In this document: positions 33,117 to 44,399 of the stretch, piece by piece
Numbering within the stretch: the stretch's first letter is position 1
Layout of the letters: every line of letters starts with the position of its first letter
Assembly: GCA_018398585.1 (NCBI GenBank)
Contig: JAGTTD010000015.1
Span: 8,871,001-8,935,000, forward strand
Source: Simmondsia chinensis
Taxonomy: Eukaryota; Streptophyta; Magnoliopsida; Caryophyllales; Simmondsiaceae
Direction of reading: 5' to 3'
DNA length: 64,000 bases
Program-made: the position numbers and the translations under genes
Notes under the pieces: model-generated
The model's database searches: none
Seen by the model: the letters and a program-made list of their open reading frames with translations, nothing else
Told to the model about the DNA's origin: nothing

Positions 33117-34133
33117 TGCCAAGGAGGGTATTTATATTTAACACTTTTCAAACAAAAAGACAACGTTATTCTCCTAGTACGAGAAAATCAACACAATTCG
33201 CCCAATAGAAGTAAAAAAAAGCATTATCCGCCCAGTAGGGTTGCCCCATAGAAAAAAAATCAACACAATTCGCCCAGTAGAGGTAAAAATAACATTATTC
33301 GCTCAGTAGGGTAAAAGGCAACGTTATTCACCCAGTAGGAGAAAATCAACACAATTCACCCAGTGGAGGTAAAAACAACTTTATTTGCCCCATAGGGGAA
33401 AAAAGCAACGTTATTCGCCTAGTAGAAGTAAAAGACAACACTATTCGCCCAGTAGAGGTAAAAATAACATTATTCGCCCAATAGGGGTAAAAGATAACAT
33501 TATTTGCCCTATAAGAGAAAATCAATACAATTCGCCCAGTAGAAGTAAAAAACAACATAATTCGCCTAGTAGGGGTAAAAGGCAATGTTATTCGTCCAGT
33601 AGGAGAAAATCAACACAATTCGCTTAGTAGAGGTAAAAATAACATTATTCGCCTAGTAGGGATAAAGGGCAACGTTATTCGCCCAATAGGAGAAAATCAA
33701 CGTAATTCGCTCAGTAAAAGTAAAAAACAACATTATTTGCCTAGTAGGGGCAAAAGGCAACGTTATCAGTATGAAAAAATCAACACAATTTGCCCAGCAG
33801 AAGGAAAAACAACATTATTCACCCAGTAGGGTTTAAAAGCCACATTATTCACCCAGTAAGAGTAACCATTAACGCTCTTCACCAAGTAAAGCTCTACCTT
33901 GTCCCTCTGCACGTCTTTTAAGATGGGCCCTAAAAAGAATAACAAACATTTAATTTGTAAGAAATAAAAAGGACATTTATCCAAACACTAAAAATGTCAT
34001 CCTACTGCTACAAATAGAGAAAAGAGGAAATGAAGAAAGGGATGGAAGAAACCAAGGGATAACAGGGATCTCGATAATCTTTATGTAGCTTAAGTTTAGC
34101 TTCTTCCCAAGCACCTGCGAAACACCACAAACA
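33117..34133 (+). repeat. 3' LTR of the Tat element (5' boundary uncertain)
   Basis: Contains the same minisatellite (33165-33870) and the same last 220 bp as the 5' LTR, ending ACCACAAACA. The initial ACCAAAAATTAACGC block of the 5' LTR is absent, so its start is rearranged or deleted; TGCCAAGGAGGG at 33117 is one possible start. Confidence 0.65.
33165..33870 (+). repeat. LTR-embedded minisatellite, second copy
   Basis: Same 28-30 bp units as 20380-21020, with a different unit number and order. One degenerate join (GGGTTGCCCCATAG, about 33239) marks an internal rearrangement. Confidence 0.85.
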
Positions 34134-36437
34134 TATATGTTAATATATATTGTTCGTTCAATGTATGTTTTTATATGATGAATATTACAAAATATTTCGA
34201 GTAATATATATATTACGCCATCAAGTATTCTAAAAGTTCACTTCATCCACTAAATTTGGAACTAAGAATATGGTTCACCTTAAGGCTCTGTTTTCTAGAG
34301 AGGAAATTGTTTTACCAATAAAATATTTTCCTTTGAAAAGGATTTTCCAAGTAAAATCAAATTCCAATTTGGATTTTTTTCCATTTGTTTCAATGAAAAA
34401 CTTGTTCCCACCTTATGATATTCCTTTGTTTATTGTAAATGAAAACATCTTCTATTGATCTTCTTATACGTTTTAAACTTGAACTGATCAATATTCAGAC
34501 CGATGAATACATTGAGGCTTTAATCTAGACATAGAGCTAAGAAATATATGCTTTTAAATTGGCATAGAAAATCAAATTTTATTAATACATGGAAAAACTA
34601 TATTTGCTAGTATTTAATAAAAGTTTCCTCAATAACTGAAAAAACATAAATAGCATCATCATAACCATACTATTTTATTAAATCATGACAATGGAAGTGT
34701 TTTATTAATTAAAATATCTAACATTTCTCACTTATTTTAATAAAAAATAAAAAAAGATGAGTTTTGAAAAGTTATATAACTTTGGCTAAGTTAGGACCCT
34801 ATGCGTCATAAGAGTGGCAATGCCTTTAAAACCTCACTTAATATTTCAACAATTCCTGTAATAGAATCATGGTAGACCTAACCTTTAAACCTTGGTTGCT
34901 TAACGGCATGTAGAATGCTTCACACACATAATATGAAAGGTGCTTCATAGGCTCTCTAAAGCATGCACATTATGACCCTTTGCATCATCTTGGATTCATG
35001 AGCGCTCTAGAGTGTTAGTCCAAACTCTCATAGGAAGCGATCTTACTTTCACACTCATATAGGTGGGTCTATCAAGAGTGTACTTGTGACCTTACACCCT
35101 ACCCCCAAAATATGGGGTTGTAGACCTCATTAAGAACATAACTAGCTCAACCTTACATCGCTACAAGGGAGCATGTCGAACCATAGAGATGGATTAGAAC
35201 AAAATAAAAATGCATGCTAACCCCCCATCCACTCTATGATTCATTTGTATCTTTTCAAAGTCCTCAAAGGTGAACAATATTTTATTTGGGCTCAGTCCCA
35301 TACCCCTCAAGGCCATCCAAATCTTTACTATGGCTAGAGCTTTTATGCCATTACATCATCATAGGCGTCATTAGTAGTATTTATCATAATTTTTCCAATC
35401 GTATCTAATTATTGTGGCACAAGAACTATTTAATATTAAATCACTTTTCCAAACAACATAACATTGTTGTCGTTTCCTACATCACTGGAACAATGCAGCC
35501 TTTGACGCTCGCCCAACAACAAACTCACAAGCCACAATGTAGAGACGTTCGCTGTGGACATGAATTAGGCTCGCGATGCCACTATCCCGCAATCATCTCA
35601 TTCATGATGTTGATTTCGATCATATTATATGTTAAAGTATTTGCTTCCAACGTCATACTTAACCACAAGAGTGTGACATGAAGTATCATATACTCAAGGT
35701 GATAGGATTAGAGCTATCAATTTGCTTTGCCATAATCTTTGGAAAATCAACATACTTTCTTACAAAATACACCAGGTAATAAAGAAATTGCCCACTAGAA
35801 AACATTGAATTGTTTGACAATGTTCTTAAATTACCACCACTAATTGGATGACTAAAGTCAATCATAATGTTAATTTCGTAAGTCGACTTCATTTTCCATA
35901 TATACCATCTAGACAAAACATAGCACCTGTAAAAGGCATTGACATCAGTCCATTTTGGAGCTTAGATCAACTATGACCCTTTATTTTTATTCCTTAGTGC
36001 AACGTTTTGTAAATTTTTAGATTGTGGTCCATGTAGACAAGGCAAAACTAATAACACTACTGTGCAAACCAAGGAAGAATACCATAAACGCTTATCTTCA
36101 TTTCTTCTTATCAAAGGCTTGGATTCATTATCTCTCATATAGCAGAGTTGACAAAAGACAAAGATAATGTTGTATATGGTATCATAATGGAAAGCCCGTC
36201 AATCACCTAATGATGGAAACAAAGACGTGCATGGTCCAATGGTATTAAGTATGCTTGGCTGCCCTTCTTTTGTTTCAAATTCGATTCCTTGTAATGGCCT
36301 ACTTTTCCATTTTTCATCAAGATATTTTTAAATTCTAAATACATAGTAAACCTAGATAATTCTGGATACTAAAAATTTTTCTTTTCTCGAGTGCAAGTTC
36401 AAGATGCAAGACCCTCACTATTTGCCTCTTACTTTTT
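34134..36437. other. Long non-coding stretch, no gene recognised
   Basis: About 2.3 kb flanking the Tat element. Frames are short and unlike any family I know. 34800-35400 has a more mixed composition (ACCTTACACCCTACCCCC, then ATATGGGGTTGTAGACC), which suggests untranslated sequence of another retroelement, but no repeat partner is in the window. Confidence 0.4.
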
Positions 36438-36762
36438 GTTTTTTTTTTTTTTTTTTTTGATAAGTCAGTGATTTTGTATATCAAAACAACCGTACAAAAC
36501 GATCTTCATGATGCACGTGGGCCATACCCCAACAAGGCCGAAGCCAACAAGCAAATCCAAAAAGGAAAGCAACAAGCAAAAGCAACAAAGATGAAATACA
36601 AGGGAACATCAAACAAAATTCCTAAGTACAAATCTAAAAAAAGAAAATAAGAGAAAAACAAAGCGAACAAACGCCAAGCAAGCCTCAACTTGGTTCACGA
36701 TTTCTTCTTTCCCTTCGACTTGTTGTTGTTTGCTTGAGCCTGCTTCTTCGAAGCCGCTTGAG

Positions 36763-37510
36763 TCACTCGACAATCAATCTGAGACTAAACCGAGATCTCT
36801 CTTCAGGCCCAATAGAAGAAGCAGAGTCCATAGAGTCAGAAAACGTGTCCCGGCCACCAGGACTCACAGAGCAGTTACTTGGAATATATGCCTCCAAGTT
36901 CAAGCCACAAGAATCAGGCTCTAGAATCCCCAGTAGGTGGTCTTGTGCATCCACAATCTCACTTGGAACCAATGCTCGACTCAAATCCTCCTCACTGGTT
37001 GACGACTCAACATCGACCTGAAACTCTGAGAGCCCCAAACGGTCATCTTCCCGATCAGAAATACCAGGTTGAGGAGGAGAAACCCGGAGACGAATTGGCC
37101 CAAGGGAGGCCGAAGCCCTACGGGCTTCAGCCGGCCCAGTGCACGCACGCTGGACAAGGGGAAGAGCTGGGCTCATCCCTGGTACTAGGCCTACGGGTCC
37201 AGCATGGGACCGAGCCCCCTGCAACATGGGGGGGGCGCAACGGGACTAGTTCGAGCCCCACAAGAAGGCCCACTAGAAGACGACAAAGCGGGCCAAGTGG
37301 AGGATGGAAGACCAGCGACATGCGGCCCAACCCGATCATCAACATCAGCCCTCGATCCATTATCCGCAAGCCTAGATGAAGACCCAGACTACCCAACAAC
37401 AGCTAAAGGCCCAGCAGATTGCCCACATTGAAGACCACCCTCACCAACTTGCAACCCAACCCTAAGCCCACTACAAGAGTCATCCCCTTGCACTAGTCCA
37501 AGGGTGGGCA
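36763..37510 (-). pseudogene. LINE ORF1 C-terminal low-complexity region
   Basis: Pro/Gly/Ser-rich sequence follows the knuckle in more than one frame. The last 154-codon frame (36763-37227) has an acidic, Ser-rich end (VDVESSTSEEDLSRALVPSE, then DTFSDSMDSASSIG). The corresponding part of the copy at 12522-13563 is similar in composition (LGIIEPEPHVLT beside LGILEPDSCGLN). No domain is known for this tail. Confidence 0.5.
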
Positions 37511-38369
37511 TCACGCCACCTCCCTCGGCGGCATCCCCACGGTCCACCGCCGGCTTCTCAGCTGCGTCACCCTGCACCGCCACCTTCTTTCGATGGCGAT
37601 TCTTTTTCCTACGGTTTTTCCCGACCCTCCTTGCCGGCTGATCAGTGAGGCCGGGTTATGCGAGTCCTGGCATGAGTGACCCCAAATGCTACACGAATGA
37701 CAACGTTTAGGGAGAGCTTCATACCGAATCTCTAAACGAATGAACTGACCTTCACGAACGTCAACATTCATTTCCTTGGCCGGTTCAATATGAGCACCAA
37801 TGTGCATACATACCCTAGCATAATCAAGCCTACTACCTTCAAAAGTTGACCCGTCCATGCGAATAGGAACACCTATAGCACTACAATAGTGCTTAAGGAT
37901 TCTCTCGACCATCGCCATGCTTTCAAGCCATAAATTCGTGCCCAAATAGGTATGACAAGCGTGTCATGCCTAGGAAGATGTGCAAATGACCAACGCTGAA
38001 GATTGAGGCTGTGGCCTTGGATATGCCAAGGCCCCTCACGTAAGATCCTCTCAGACGCACCCCTAGCATTGAACCGGAAATAGTAGACATCTCCCTCGGA
38101 GATGACACATTCCAAACCCTTGGACCCCCATAGCATTTTTGCAGTTGCAACACATCGGGAATAAGCAACTCTGCCTCCAATGAAACGCCCCATAAGGGTA
38201 TGATTCCATTTTTCCTCAGCCATGCCCATGTCAGGACCAACGATCGACGCAAAAGCTTTCCCATCTCTAAGATTTGGGGGGTAACATAGTACAAGGAAAG
38301 GTCGCTAGAGGTAGATTCCCCACCACCATTAACATCCCTCGTACCAATGAGACCATCTTTTCCCGCCAT
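37511..38369 (-). pseudogene. LINE ORF1: DUF4283 and zinc-knuckle region
   Basis: ATG at 38369 (MAGKDGLIGTRDVNGGGES). One extra base in a C run near 38280 shifts the frame. After it comes the DUF4283 domain (NHTLMGRFIGGRVAYSRC, then VYYFRF and ILREGPWHIQGHSLNLQRW, about 37980-38200). A second shift near 37920 leads to LDYARVCMHIGA and the knuckle KRCHSCSIWGHSCQDS (about 37665-37712). The sequence is only lightly damaged compared with the copy at 6448. The intact protein binds LINE RNA. Confidence 0.75.
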
Positions 38370-38780
38370 GATTAAGAAACCCAAGCATCAAAACAGCCAA
38401 AAAAACTGGAAAATCAACAACCCACCGGAAACCACCCAACGGACCACCTAAGAACCACCACAAACCCAAGAACCACCGGCAAGCTCAAGAAAATCCAAAC
38501 CAAACACCAAGAAGGCAAGTGAGTAATGCTAGGGAGGAATCCCAACAACCCACACTTCCCAAATCTTGTTAAAATTGTGAGGGAAAATCAGGGTTTGGGC
38601 ACACAACCACTATGCGCTGCCACAACCACCCCACCGGCAACAGTCCGGTCAGAGGGACCCCAACCACCACAGAAACACCAAGTAAGGAGAATATCGTAGA
38701 CTTACCGGTTGAGGCTCGAATAGCGAGAGCAGAGAGAGATCGCGATTTTAAAAAAAATCGCCTGGAGAGTCTTTCAAGGT

Positions 38781-39187
38781 ATTTCAAAGATTGCTTTCAC
38801 TCTAGGTTAGGAAATGCTATCAATATCTTCAATTATTTTTGTGACATTTTTAACACCCCCACTATTTTTAGATTTGAAACAAAATTTATCTTCGTGGAAG
38901 ACTGCATCTAAACAATATTTAGTATATAGTTAGCTATGAGAATTTCTTACACCCATATCTTTGATATCAAAGACATTTTTCAATGGAAACATCATTTCGA
39001 AAACTAATAATATGTGCATGAATCATGATTTCTAACATATGCACTTATGAGCTATGTTCAACTTAAAACCATTAAAAATCAAGCATTGATCAAATTTCTC
39101 ACCACTGCTGTCAAAGCTTGATTTCTTTATAAGCAAAGTAGTTTTTTTCTTACTGTCTTCCATGCATATAGGCTCGAAACCAATGAC
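38781..39187. other. Unassigned non-coding sequence
   Basis: AT-rich sequence between the LINE leader and the copia 3' LTR. No feature recognised. Confidence 0.4.
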
Positions 39188-39272
39188 GGAAGAGTACAAT
39201 AGAGAATATACAAGCCCAGGACCCATAAGGCCCAATATACAGATATTTATACCTATACATTATATTCTAACA
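39188..39272 (-). repeat. 3' LTR of the Ale-like copia element, truncated
   Basis: Matches the first 85 bp of the 5' LTR (TGTTAGAATATAATG on the minus strand, through GTACTCTTCC) and then stops abruptly. The last 55 bp are missing. Confidence 0.85.
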
Positions 39273-39283
39273 TCTCCCCTCAA
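39273..39283 (-). promoter_or_regulatory. Polypurine tract
   Basis: TTGAGGGGAGA on the minus strand, directly next to the TGTTAG start of the 3' LTR. Confidence 0.8.
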
Positions 39284-39289
39284 TTGAAG

Positions 39290-39845
39290 TATGAGATAAA
39301 CATAAATGAATGCGAAGATTGTTTCTAAATAAAAGAAATAAATGGCGTGGAAGACTCTTTGTGAAAATATCGACAATTTGTTGGGGAGAGGGAACATGAA
39401 GAACTCGAACCACACCCATATAAACACGCTCCCGAACAAAGCGAATATTAATTTCAATATGTTTAGTACGAACATGCTGCACTAGATTAGTAGATAAGTA
39501 TGTAGCTGAAATATTATCACAATAGACTAGAGTAGCGCAAGGAATAGAAACACCAAGCTCATGTAATAGGGAGCGAAGCCAATAACATTCTAAAACGACA
39601 TTAGCAGCACCACGACATTCAACTTCTACACTGGAGCTAGAAACAGTAGGCTGACGCTTAGAAGACCAAGAGATGAGATTACTTCCAAGAAAAACACAGA
39701 AGCCAGACGTGGAGCGGCGAGTGTCGGGACAACCTGCTCAATTCGCATCATAATAAGTCACATGCTGATCTAGGGAAGAAGGAGATATGGTCAAACCATG
39801 ATCCAAGGTACCTTTAATAAAGTGAAGAATCCGTTTTACAACAAT
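39290..39845 (-). pseudogene. Copia RNase H region, broken
   Basis: Ends with the usual copia C-terminus: [18 protein letters not shown], then [20 protein letters not shown] (about 39330-39480). Upstream parts carry stops. In active elements this domain removes the RNA template during cDNA synthesis. Confidence 0.75.
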
Positions 39846-40760
39846 CTAGTGTGGTAGGCGAGGAGCGTGCATGAAAAGACACAATTGTTCCACTGCATAA
39901 GAGATGCCAGGATGTGTAAAAGTAAGATATTGCAGGGCACCAACAACGGACCGGTACAGAGTATGATCGGACATAAGATCACCATCGGTTAACGAAAGTT
40001 TGGACTTGTAATCTGTAGGCGTGGCAATAGGTTTGCATGAGAGCATATCAATTCTGACAAGGAGATCGTGGACATACTTCAATTGAGACAGAAATAGACC
40101 TTTAGAGAGATGGGAGACTGAAATCCTGAGAAAATGGTTAAGGCACCCCAAATCTGTCATATCAAACTCACAGCGAAGGGAATAAAGTAAAGCATGAAGA
40201 AATGAATCAGAAGAAGTAGTGATAACAATATCGTCCACATACACCAATAATATAGCCATATCAGTCCCTCGGCCTAAAACAAATAATGATGAATCAAACT
40301 TGCAACTGTGAAAGCCAAGATGATGAAGAAACAAAGCAAATCGATTCTACCATGCACGAGGTGCTTGCTTACGGCTACATAGAGATTTGTTCAACTTGCA
40401 AACAAAGTAAGGAAACTTGGAATCCACAAAACCAGACGATTGCTTCATGTAAACTTCTTCGTACAAAGTACCGTGCAAGAAAGTAGTACGGACTGGAGCA
40501 GGCTTGACAACTGGACTAAACGTTTCACTATAATCAATTCCATAAGTTGAGTGAACCCCTAAGCCACCAAACGAGCTTTATAACGTTCAACCTGACCTGT
40601 TGGAGTCTGCTTAACTTGATAAACACATTTGGATCCGACAACATTACCATGATGAGGACGAGGTACCAAGGTCGAGGTATTGTTGTGTAAGAAAGCTTAA
40701 TATTCATCAAGCATTGCAGCTTTCCAATTTTCATCCTCACGAGCCTGCTTATAAGAATGT
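39846..40760 (-). pseudogene. Copia reverse transcriptase region, broken
   Basis: Upstream block: QAREDENWKAAMLDEY (ending at 40697), then VGSKCVYQVKQTPTGQVERY and KARLVA before a stop. The C-terminal half is open for 162 codons (39846-40334) with an intact catalytic box LLVYVDDIVIT (about 40218-40250), CEFDMTDLGCLNHFL, and the connection region YRSVVGALQYLTFTHPGISY. Frameshifts separate the halves. Confidence 0.85.
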
Positions 40761-41433
40761 GGAATATCATGCAAAGCAGTATGAGGAAGCATAGAAGGTT
40801 TAAGAAGAGGCTTCACAATACCTAATTTAGAACGAGTGACCATAGGATGAACAAAAGGACCGGTAGCATGTTGTGCGATAGGGGGTGGAGACAGCGCACA
40901 AGCAAGTATATCACTCATGGTGGCTTCTGTATGCATCAGCAAGGGGCGCGAAGAGGAAGTACTCGTGGCAGGCTCACGGGTGAAATATGGGCAGAGATCA
41001 ATCGAACAATGGGTGGCGTCGTCCCAACAAATGGAGAAGAAGCAAGCGAAGATGAGAATACTTGTTGAAGATGATGCATTGTAACCTGTGAAAGGGCCCC
41101 CAGCCGAGCAAACGAAAAATTTGCCTCATCAAAGATGACATGTCTAGAAATGATCACCTTGTTAGTAGATAAATCATGACATTTATAGCCCTTGTGATTA
41201 AGCGGATATCTACAGAAAACAGATAAGCTAGAGCAAGGGGCAAGTTTATGGTGCAATAGCACTTAAATTCGGATAACAAGCACACCCGAAAACTTGAAGA
41301 TGATCGTATGCGATTTTCTTTTTATAAAGGCATGAAATGGAATCTTTTTCTTGATTGAAGTAGAGGGCAAAAGATTAATAGTGTGAGTTGCAACAAGTAC
41401 GGCTTCAACCCAATACTCTAAAGGCATACATGC

Positions 41434-41760
41434 CTAGAATAGGAGAGACCGCATCATATTTCCAACTGATCTATGCATATGCTCTGCCTTACCATTCTGT
41501 TGTGAGGTATGAGGACACGAAATTTGACTTAGAATGCCCCATTGTGTAAAAAGACTATTGAAATCTCGATTAATAAATTCGGTTCCATTGTCAAACTGAA
41601 AATGGATATTCTCAACACCAAACTGATATAAAATGAGATTACAAAATTGTACAAGTAAATCAAATACCTTAGATTTGGCATGCATAGGATAAATCCGCAC
41701 AAAATGAGATTAATCGTCCAAAAAGAGCAAATAATAATTAAAACCACTGAAGCTTAACAT
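41434..41760 (-). pseudogene. Copia integrase core, broken
   Basis: VENIHFQFDNGTEFINRDF (about 41560-41620) holds a catalytic Asp, and the CPHTSQQNGKAEHMHRSVGN block (about 41455-41515) holds the Glu. The downstream part (40936-41262) contains NHKGYKCHDLSTNKVIISRH, the conserved integrase-RT linker. Stops occur on both sides. Confidence 0.8.
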
Positions 41761-41890
41761 AGGTGCTGTCCAACTATTGGAATGAAGAATATCAAAAGGA
41801 TGACTTGTGTTTGTAATAGACTACTGAAAAAGTAAACGATTATACTTGCATAATTGACAAGCATAATACACACTAGACTCGGACGAGACA

Positions 41891-42400
41891 CTAGAACAAG
41901 AAATAATTTTTTTGTTTAACAAGGGAAGACAAAACTGGAACTCTGGCATGTCCTAGACGGCGATGCCACAACGAGGGAGAGACTTGAGACGCAATGAGAG
42001 ACGTCGGCTGGACCAATGATGCAGGTACAGTGAAGAGAGGTCCCAGGCCAACACATCTGATGATCAAGGACTTTGAATTAGGACCCTTGACAGAAAAACC
42101 ACACGAGTCAAATTCAAGAAGATAATTATTATCTAAACAAAATTGACGAAGAAAAACTAAATTTTTGGAAAGACCGGGACAAACAAGACATTCTTTAGGA
42201 TGAAACGACCGACAGGAGTAGAAATAGAATATGAACCAACCCAAGCAATAGTTAGCAATGCTCCATTCCCAACTAAAATTTGCTCAAGACCACGATAAGG
42301 AGATAATGACGTAAGGACACCTGAATTGTTTGTCATATGGGATGACGCCACACTATTCATAACCTAGGAGGAGTCAGGGATAGGGGTAGGGTAGGACTGT
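41891..42400 (-). pseudogene. Copia protease and GAG-pre-integrase region
   Basis: The protease start reads MNSVASSHMTNNSGVLTSL (about 42305-42360), where the active site would be D-S-G, so the catalytic Asp is changed to Asn and Gly to Val. The GAG-pre-integrase block SLWHRRLGHARVPVLSSL (about 41915-41970) is clear. A frameshift lies near 42170. Confidence 0.8.
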
Positions 42401-43512
42401 GGAGCAAATTGAGAAGCATCAAAACCTGAATAAAGCCTATAACCAGTGGTAAAAGCATTATTACCTAGATGATACTGTAGATAAGAAGGTACTTTACCAT
42501 CCTGAGGAGTTGTGCCAAAAGAGGGAGCTCGCAAAGGCAGATAAACAGGAGGCATGGGCCACGGCATGCCTCGAAAAGTCAGACCCCACATACGTTGATT
42601 CCACGACTGACTATAACCTCGACCATTACTTCCACGGCCTTAGCCTCATCGGCCGCGACCCTTACCATTACCATAGCGTGCACCATAACCTGTTTGTTGT
42701 GAATGCTTTTGAGCTAGTAGTGCCACCGGTTGTTCAGTAGAAACTGGTTGTTCGTTAGTAGGAAACTCCATTATCAGTTGAAGGAGTCCCTGTTGCAACT
42801 AATACAATCAAAGAACTATGCTAGACTCTTCATTCATTGGCATTGACCTGGCCTCAATAAAAGATGGAAAAGGAACACAGGACGTGGTAGTAGTAAAAAC
42901 AGCTTTAAACTTCTTATCATCAGAAAGTCAATCCACAGCAACCAGTACTATATCAACATCAGTAATTGAAGCATTAACAGACCAAAGATTATCAGATAAA
43001 GACTTGATTTTAGTGAGATATGCAAGCATTGTCAGGTTTTCTTTCTTTATATTGGTCAATTCTCGCTTAAATTGCAATTGACATGGCTGCGCAAAATCAG
43101 TAAAGAGATGAGAAATTGAACCCCAAAGCATAGCAGCAGTTAAATCATCATCATTACCACAGAAGGCACTAGCAAGATCAGAAGAGATTGTACCAAGTAT
43201 CCAAGATATGAGTAGGTTATCAATCTGTTGCCAATAACGATAGGTGGGATCGGTTGGAGCGGGTGAGACTGAGAATTCATCAAGGTGATCATCAACGGCA
43301 TAGCCCTGACATGCAGAAAGAAAAGATCAATGCCGAACAAGATAGGTAGATGGATCGTTCAGATCTAATGTAGAGGAAATCCAATGACGAATGTTTGAAA
43401 CACTCAACGGACTCGGGAGAGTCGGTGAGCCACCTGCTTTAGTGGTCATTGGCCTAGATTCCGGTGGGGTTCATGACGCCGGAGTAGTGGCGGTGGAGGA
43501 GTTATCGGACAT
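42401..43512 (-). pseudogene. Copia gag, broken
   Basis: ATG at 43512 (MSDNSSTATTPAS, then a stop). A typical copia gag follows in shifting frames: NLLISWILGTISSDL, LQFKRELTNIKKENLTMLAY (about 43003-43062) and IKSLSDNLWSV, then a Gly/Arg-rich tail and a Pro/Tyr/Gln-rich region up to the protease. No CCHC knuckle is visible. Confidence 0.75.
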
Positions 43513-43670
43513 TGGTTGCAACGCAGCAAGAGGGACAACTACAGCTTGGTGTTTGGGGTTTATATGTGGCGATGAAGTTGACGGTGGAGAGGGTGTTTGT
43601 AGGTGGCGGCTAGGGTTGTAGATGGCGACTAGGGTTAGCCTTTGAAAGAAAAATCCGAGAGGGCTAGTTA

Positions 43671-43683
43671 GACTCTGATACCA
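43671..43683 (-). promoter_or_regulatory. Primer-binding site (initiator tRNA-Met)
   Basis: TGGTATCAGAGTC on the minus strand, immediately after the CA end of the 5' LTR. Confidence 0.9.
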
Positions 43684-43823
43684 TGAAAAATAATGAGGAA
43701 CCCACATAATTATGGGAACCCTCTAGTATATTTATAGAGGAAGAGTACAATAGAGAATATACAAGCCCAGGGTCCACAAGGCCCAATATACAGATATTTA
43801 TACCTATACATTATATTCTAACA
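43684..43823 (-). repeat. 5' LTR of the Ale-like copia element (140 bp)
   Basis: On the minus strand it starts TGTTAGAATATAATG and ends CATTATTTTTCA. TATAAATATAC (about 43720-43732) is a TATA candidate. Confidence 0.85.
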
Positions 43824-43858
43824 TATTATAACAAAACCAACTCTCAGTCAAATACTAT

Positions 43859-44387
43859 AGGGTTATTTACATTTTACTACCTTGATATTTTTAAAAATAA
43901 TAAAAAGATCCTGACCTTTTTAAATTATTAAACAAACCCCAAAGTTTTTTTCATAATAATAAAAAGGCCCTAAGTTTTTATTGCATTAATAAAAAGGCTT
44001 CTCTCTGATGTGATGATGTCATTTTTAATCAACAGAACTGATGTGATAGCTGTGTTTTTATTAATGCTACAGTAAAACGACAAAATATCCTTTAATAACT
44101 ATATTTAGAAACAAATTAAGTGAAAATAGATAGCTTCTACATAACAAAATATCTCAAATTTTATGCTTATAAAGTAATAATAAGGGTGTTGAAGTATTAT
44201 TTTATTGTAGCATTAATAAAAGACAGCTGTTATGTCAGCTCTATCGATAAAAAATGACGTCGTCACGCTTGAGATAGGCCTTTTTATTGATACGACAATA
44301 ACTTAGGGCATTTTTAATAATTCAAAAAGGTCAGGGTCCTTTTTATTATTTTCCAAAAATATCGGGATACTAAAATATAAATAACCT
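43859..44387. mobile_element. Foldback MITE with 8-bp target duplication
   Basis: Almost the whole 529 bp is an inverted repeat. The left arm AGGGTTATTTACATTTTA pairs with the right end (AGGTTATTTATATTTTAG on the other strand), and pairing continues through the AAAAAGG, GATGTCATTTTT and TTTATTAATGCTACA blocks up to a centre near 44100-44180. A perfect direct repeat AATACTAT flanks it (43851-43858 and 44388-44395). Long inverted arms with an 8-9 bp duplication point to a MULE- or hAT-mobilised MITE. There is no coding capacity. Confidence 0.85.
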
Positions 44388-44399
44388 AATACTATCCAG

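Larger units (their letters stand above)
20327..34133 (+). mobile_element. Large Ty3/gypsy Tat-lineage element (about 13.8 kb) with extra cargo
   Basis: Related LTRs (20327-21264 and about 33117-34133) flank gag-pol with the second, archaeal-type RNase H that marks the Tat branch. About 7 kb between pol and the 3' LTR holds several tandem arrays, an antisense gene, a SINE and an F-box-like fragment. Known for the group: Tat/Ogre elements are very long, often carry extra sense or antisense ORFs, and have variable tandem repeats before the 3' LTR. The integrase deletion and many stops make this copy defective. No clear target duplication was found, so I cannot exclude that the two LTRs come from a rearranged pair. 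Confidence 0.75.
36438..38780 (-). mobile_element. LINE ORF1-only element with poly-A tail (minus strand)
   Basis: Minus-strand order: leader from about 38780, ORF1 start at 38369, DUF4283 and knuckle, C-terminal part, 3' UTR ending AATCACTGACTTATC plus a long poly-A tail (T run at about 36438-36459 on +). The tail is of the same type as those at 5333-5347 and 13691-13714. No endonuclease or RT lies between ORF1 and the tail, so the element would depend on another LINE. The target duplication was not resolved. Confidence 0.65.
39188..43823 (-). mobile_element. Ty1/copia element, Ale/Retrofit-like, minus strand
   Basis: Minus-strand 5' LTR (43684-43823), initiator tRNA-Met primer site (43671-43683), gag, protease, integrase, RT, RNase H, polypurine tract (39273-39283) and a truncated 3' LTR (39188-39272). 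Integrase before RT is the copia order. The very short LTR and the total of 4.6 kb suggest the Ale/Retrofit branch (inference). Stops and frameshifts occur in every domain. Confidence 0.85.

Noticed and set aside
33346..33627. Frames on both strands with repeated short peptides
   Set aside because: They are translations of the LTR minisatellite and exist on both strands at once.
36879..37379. A 166-codon plus-strand frame opposite the LINE ORF1
   Set aside because: It is an antisense shadow of the GC-rich ORF1 C-terminal region on the minus strand and has no domain of its own.
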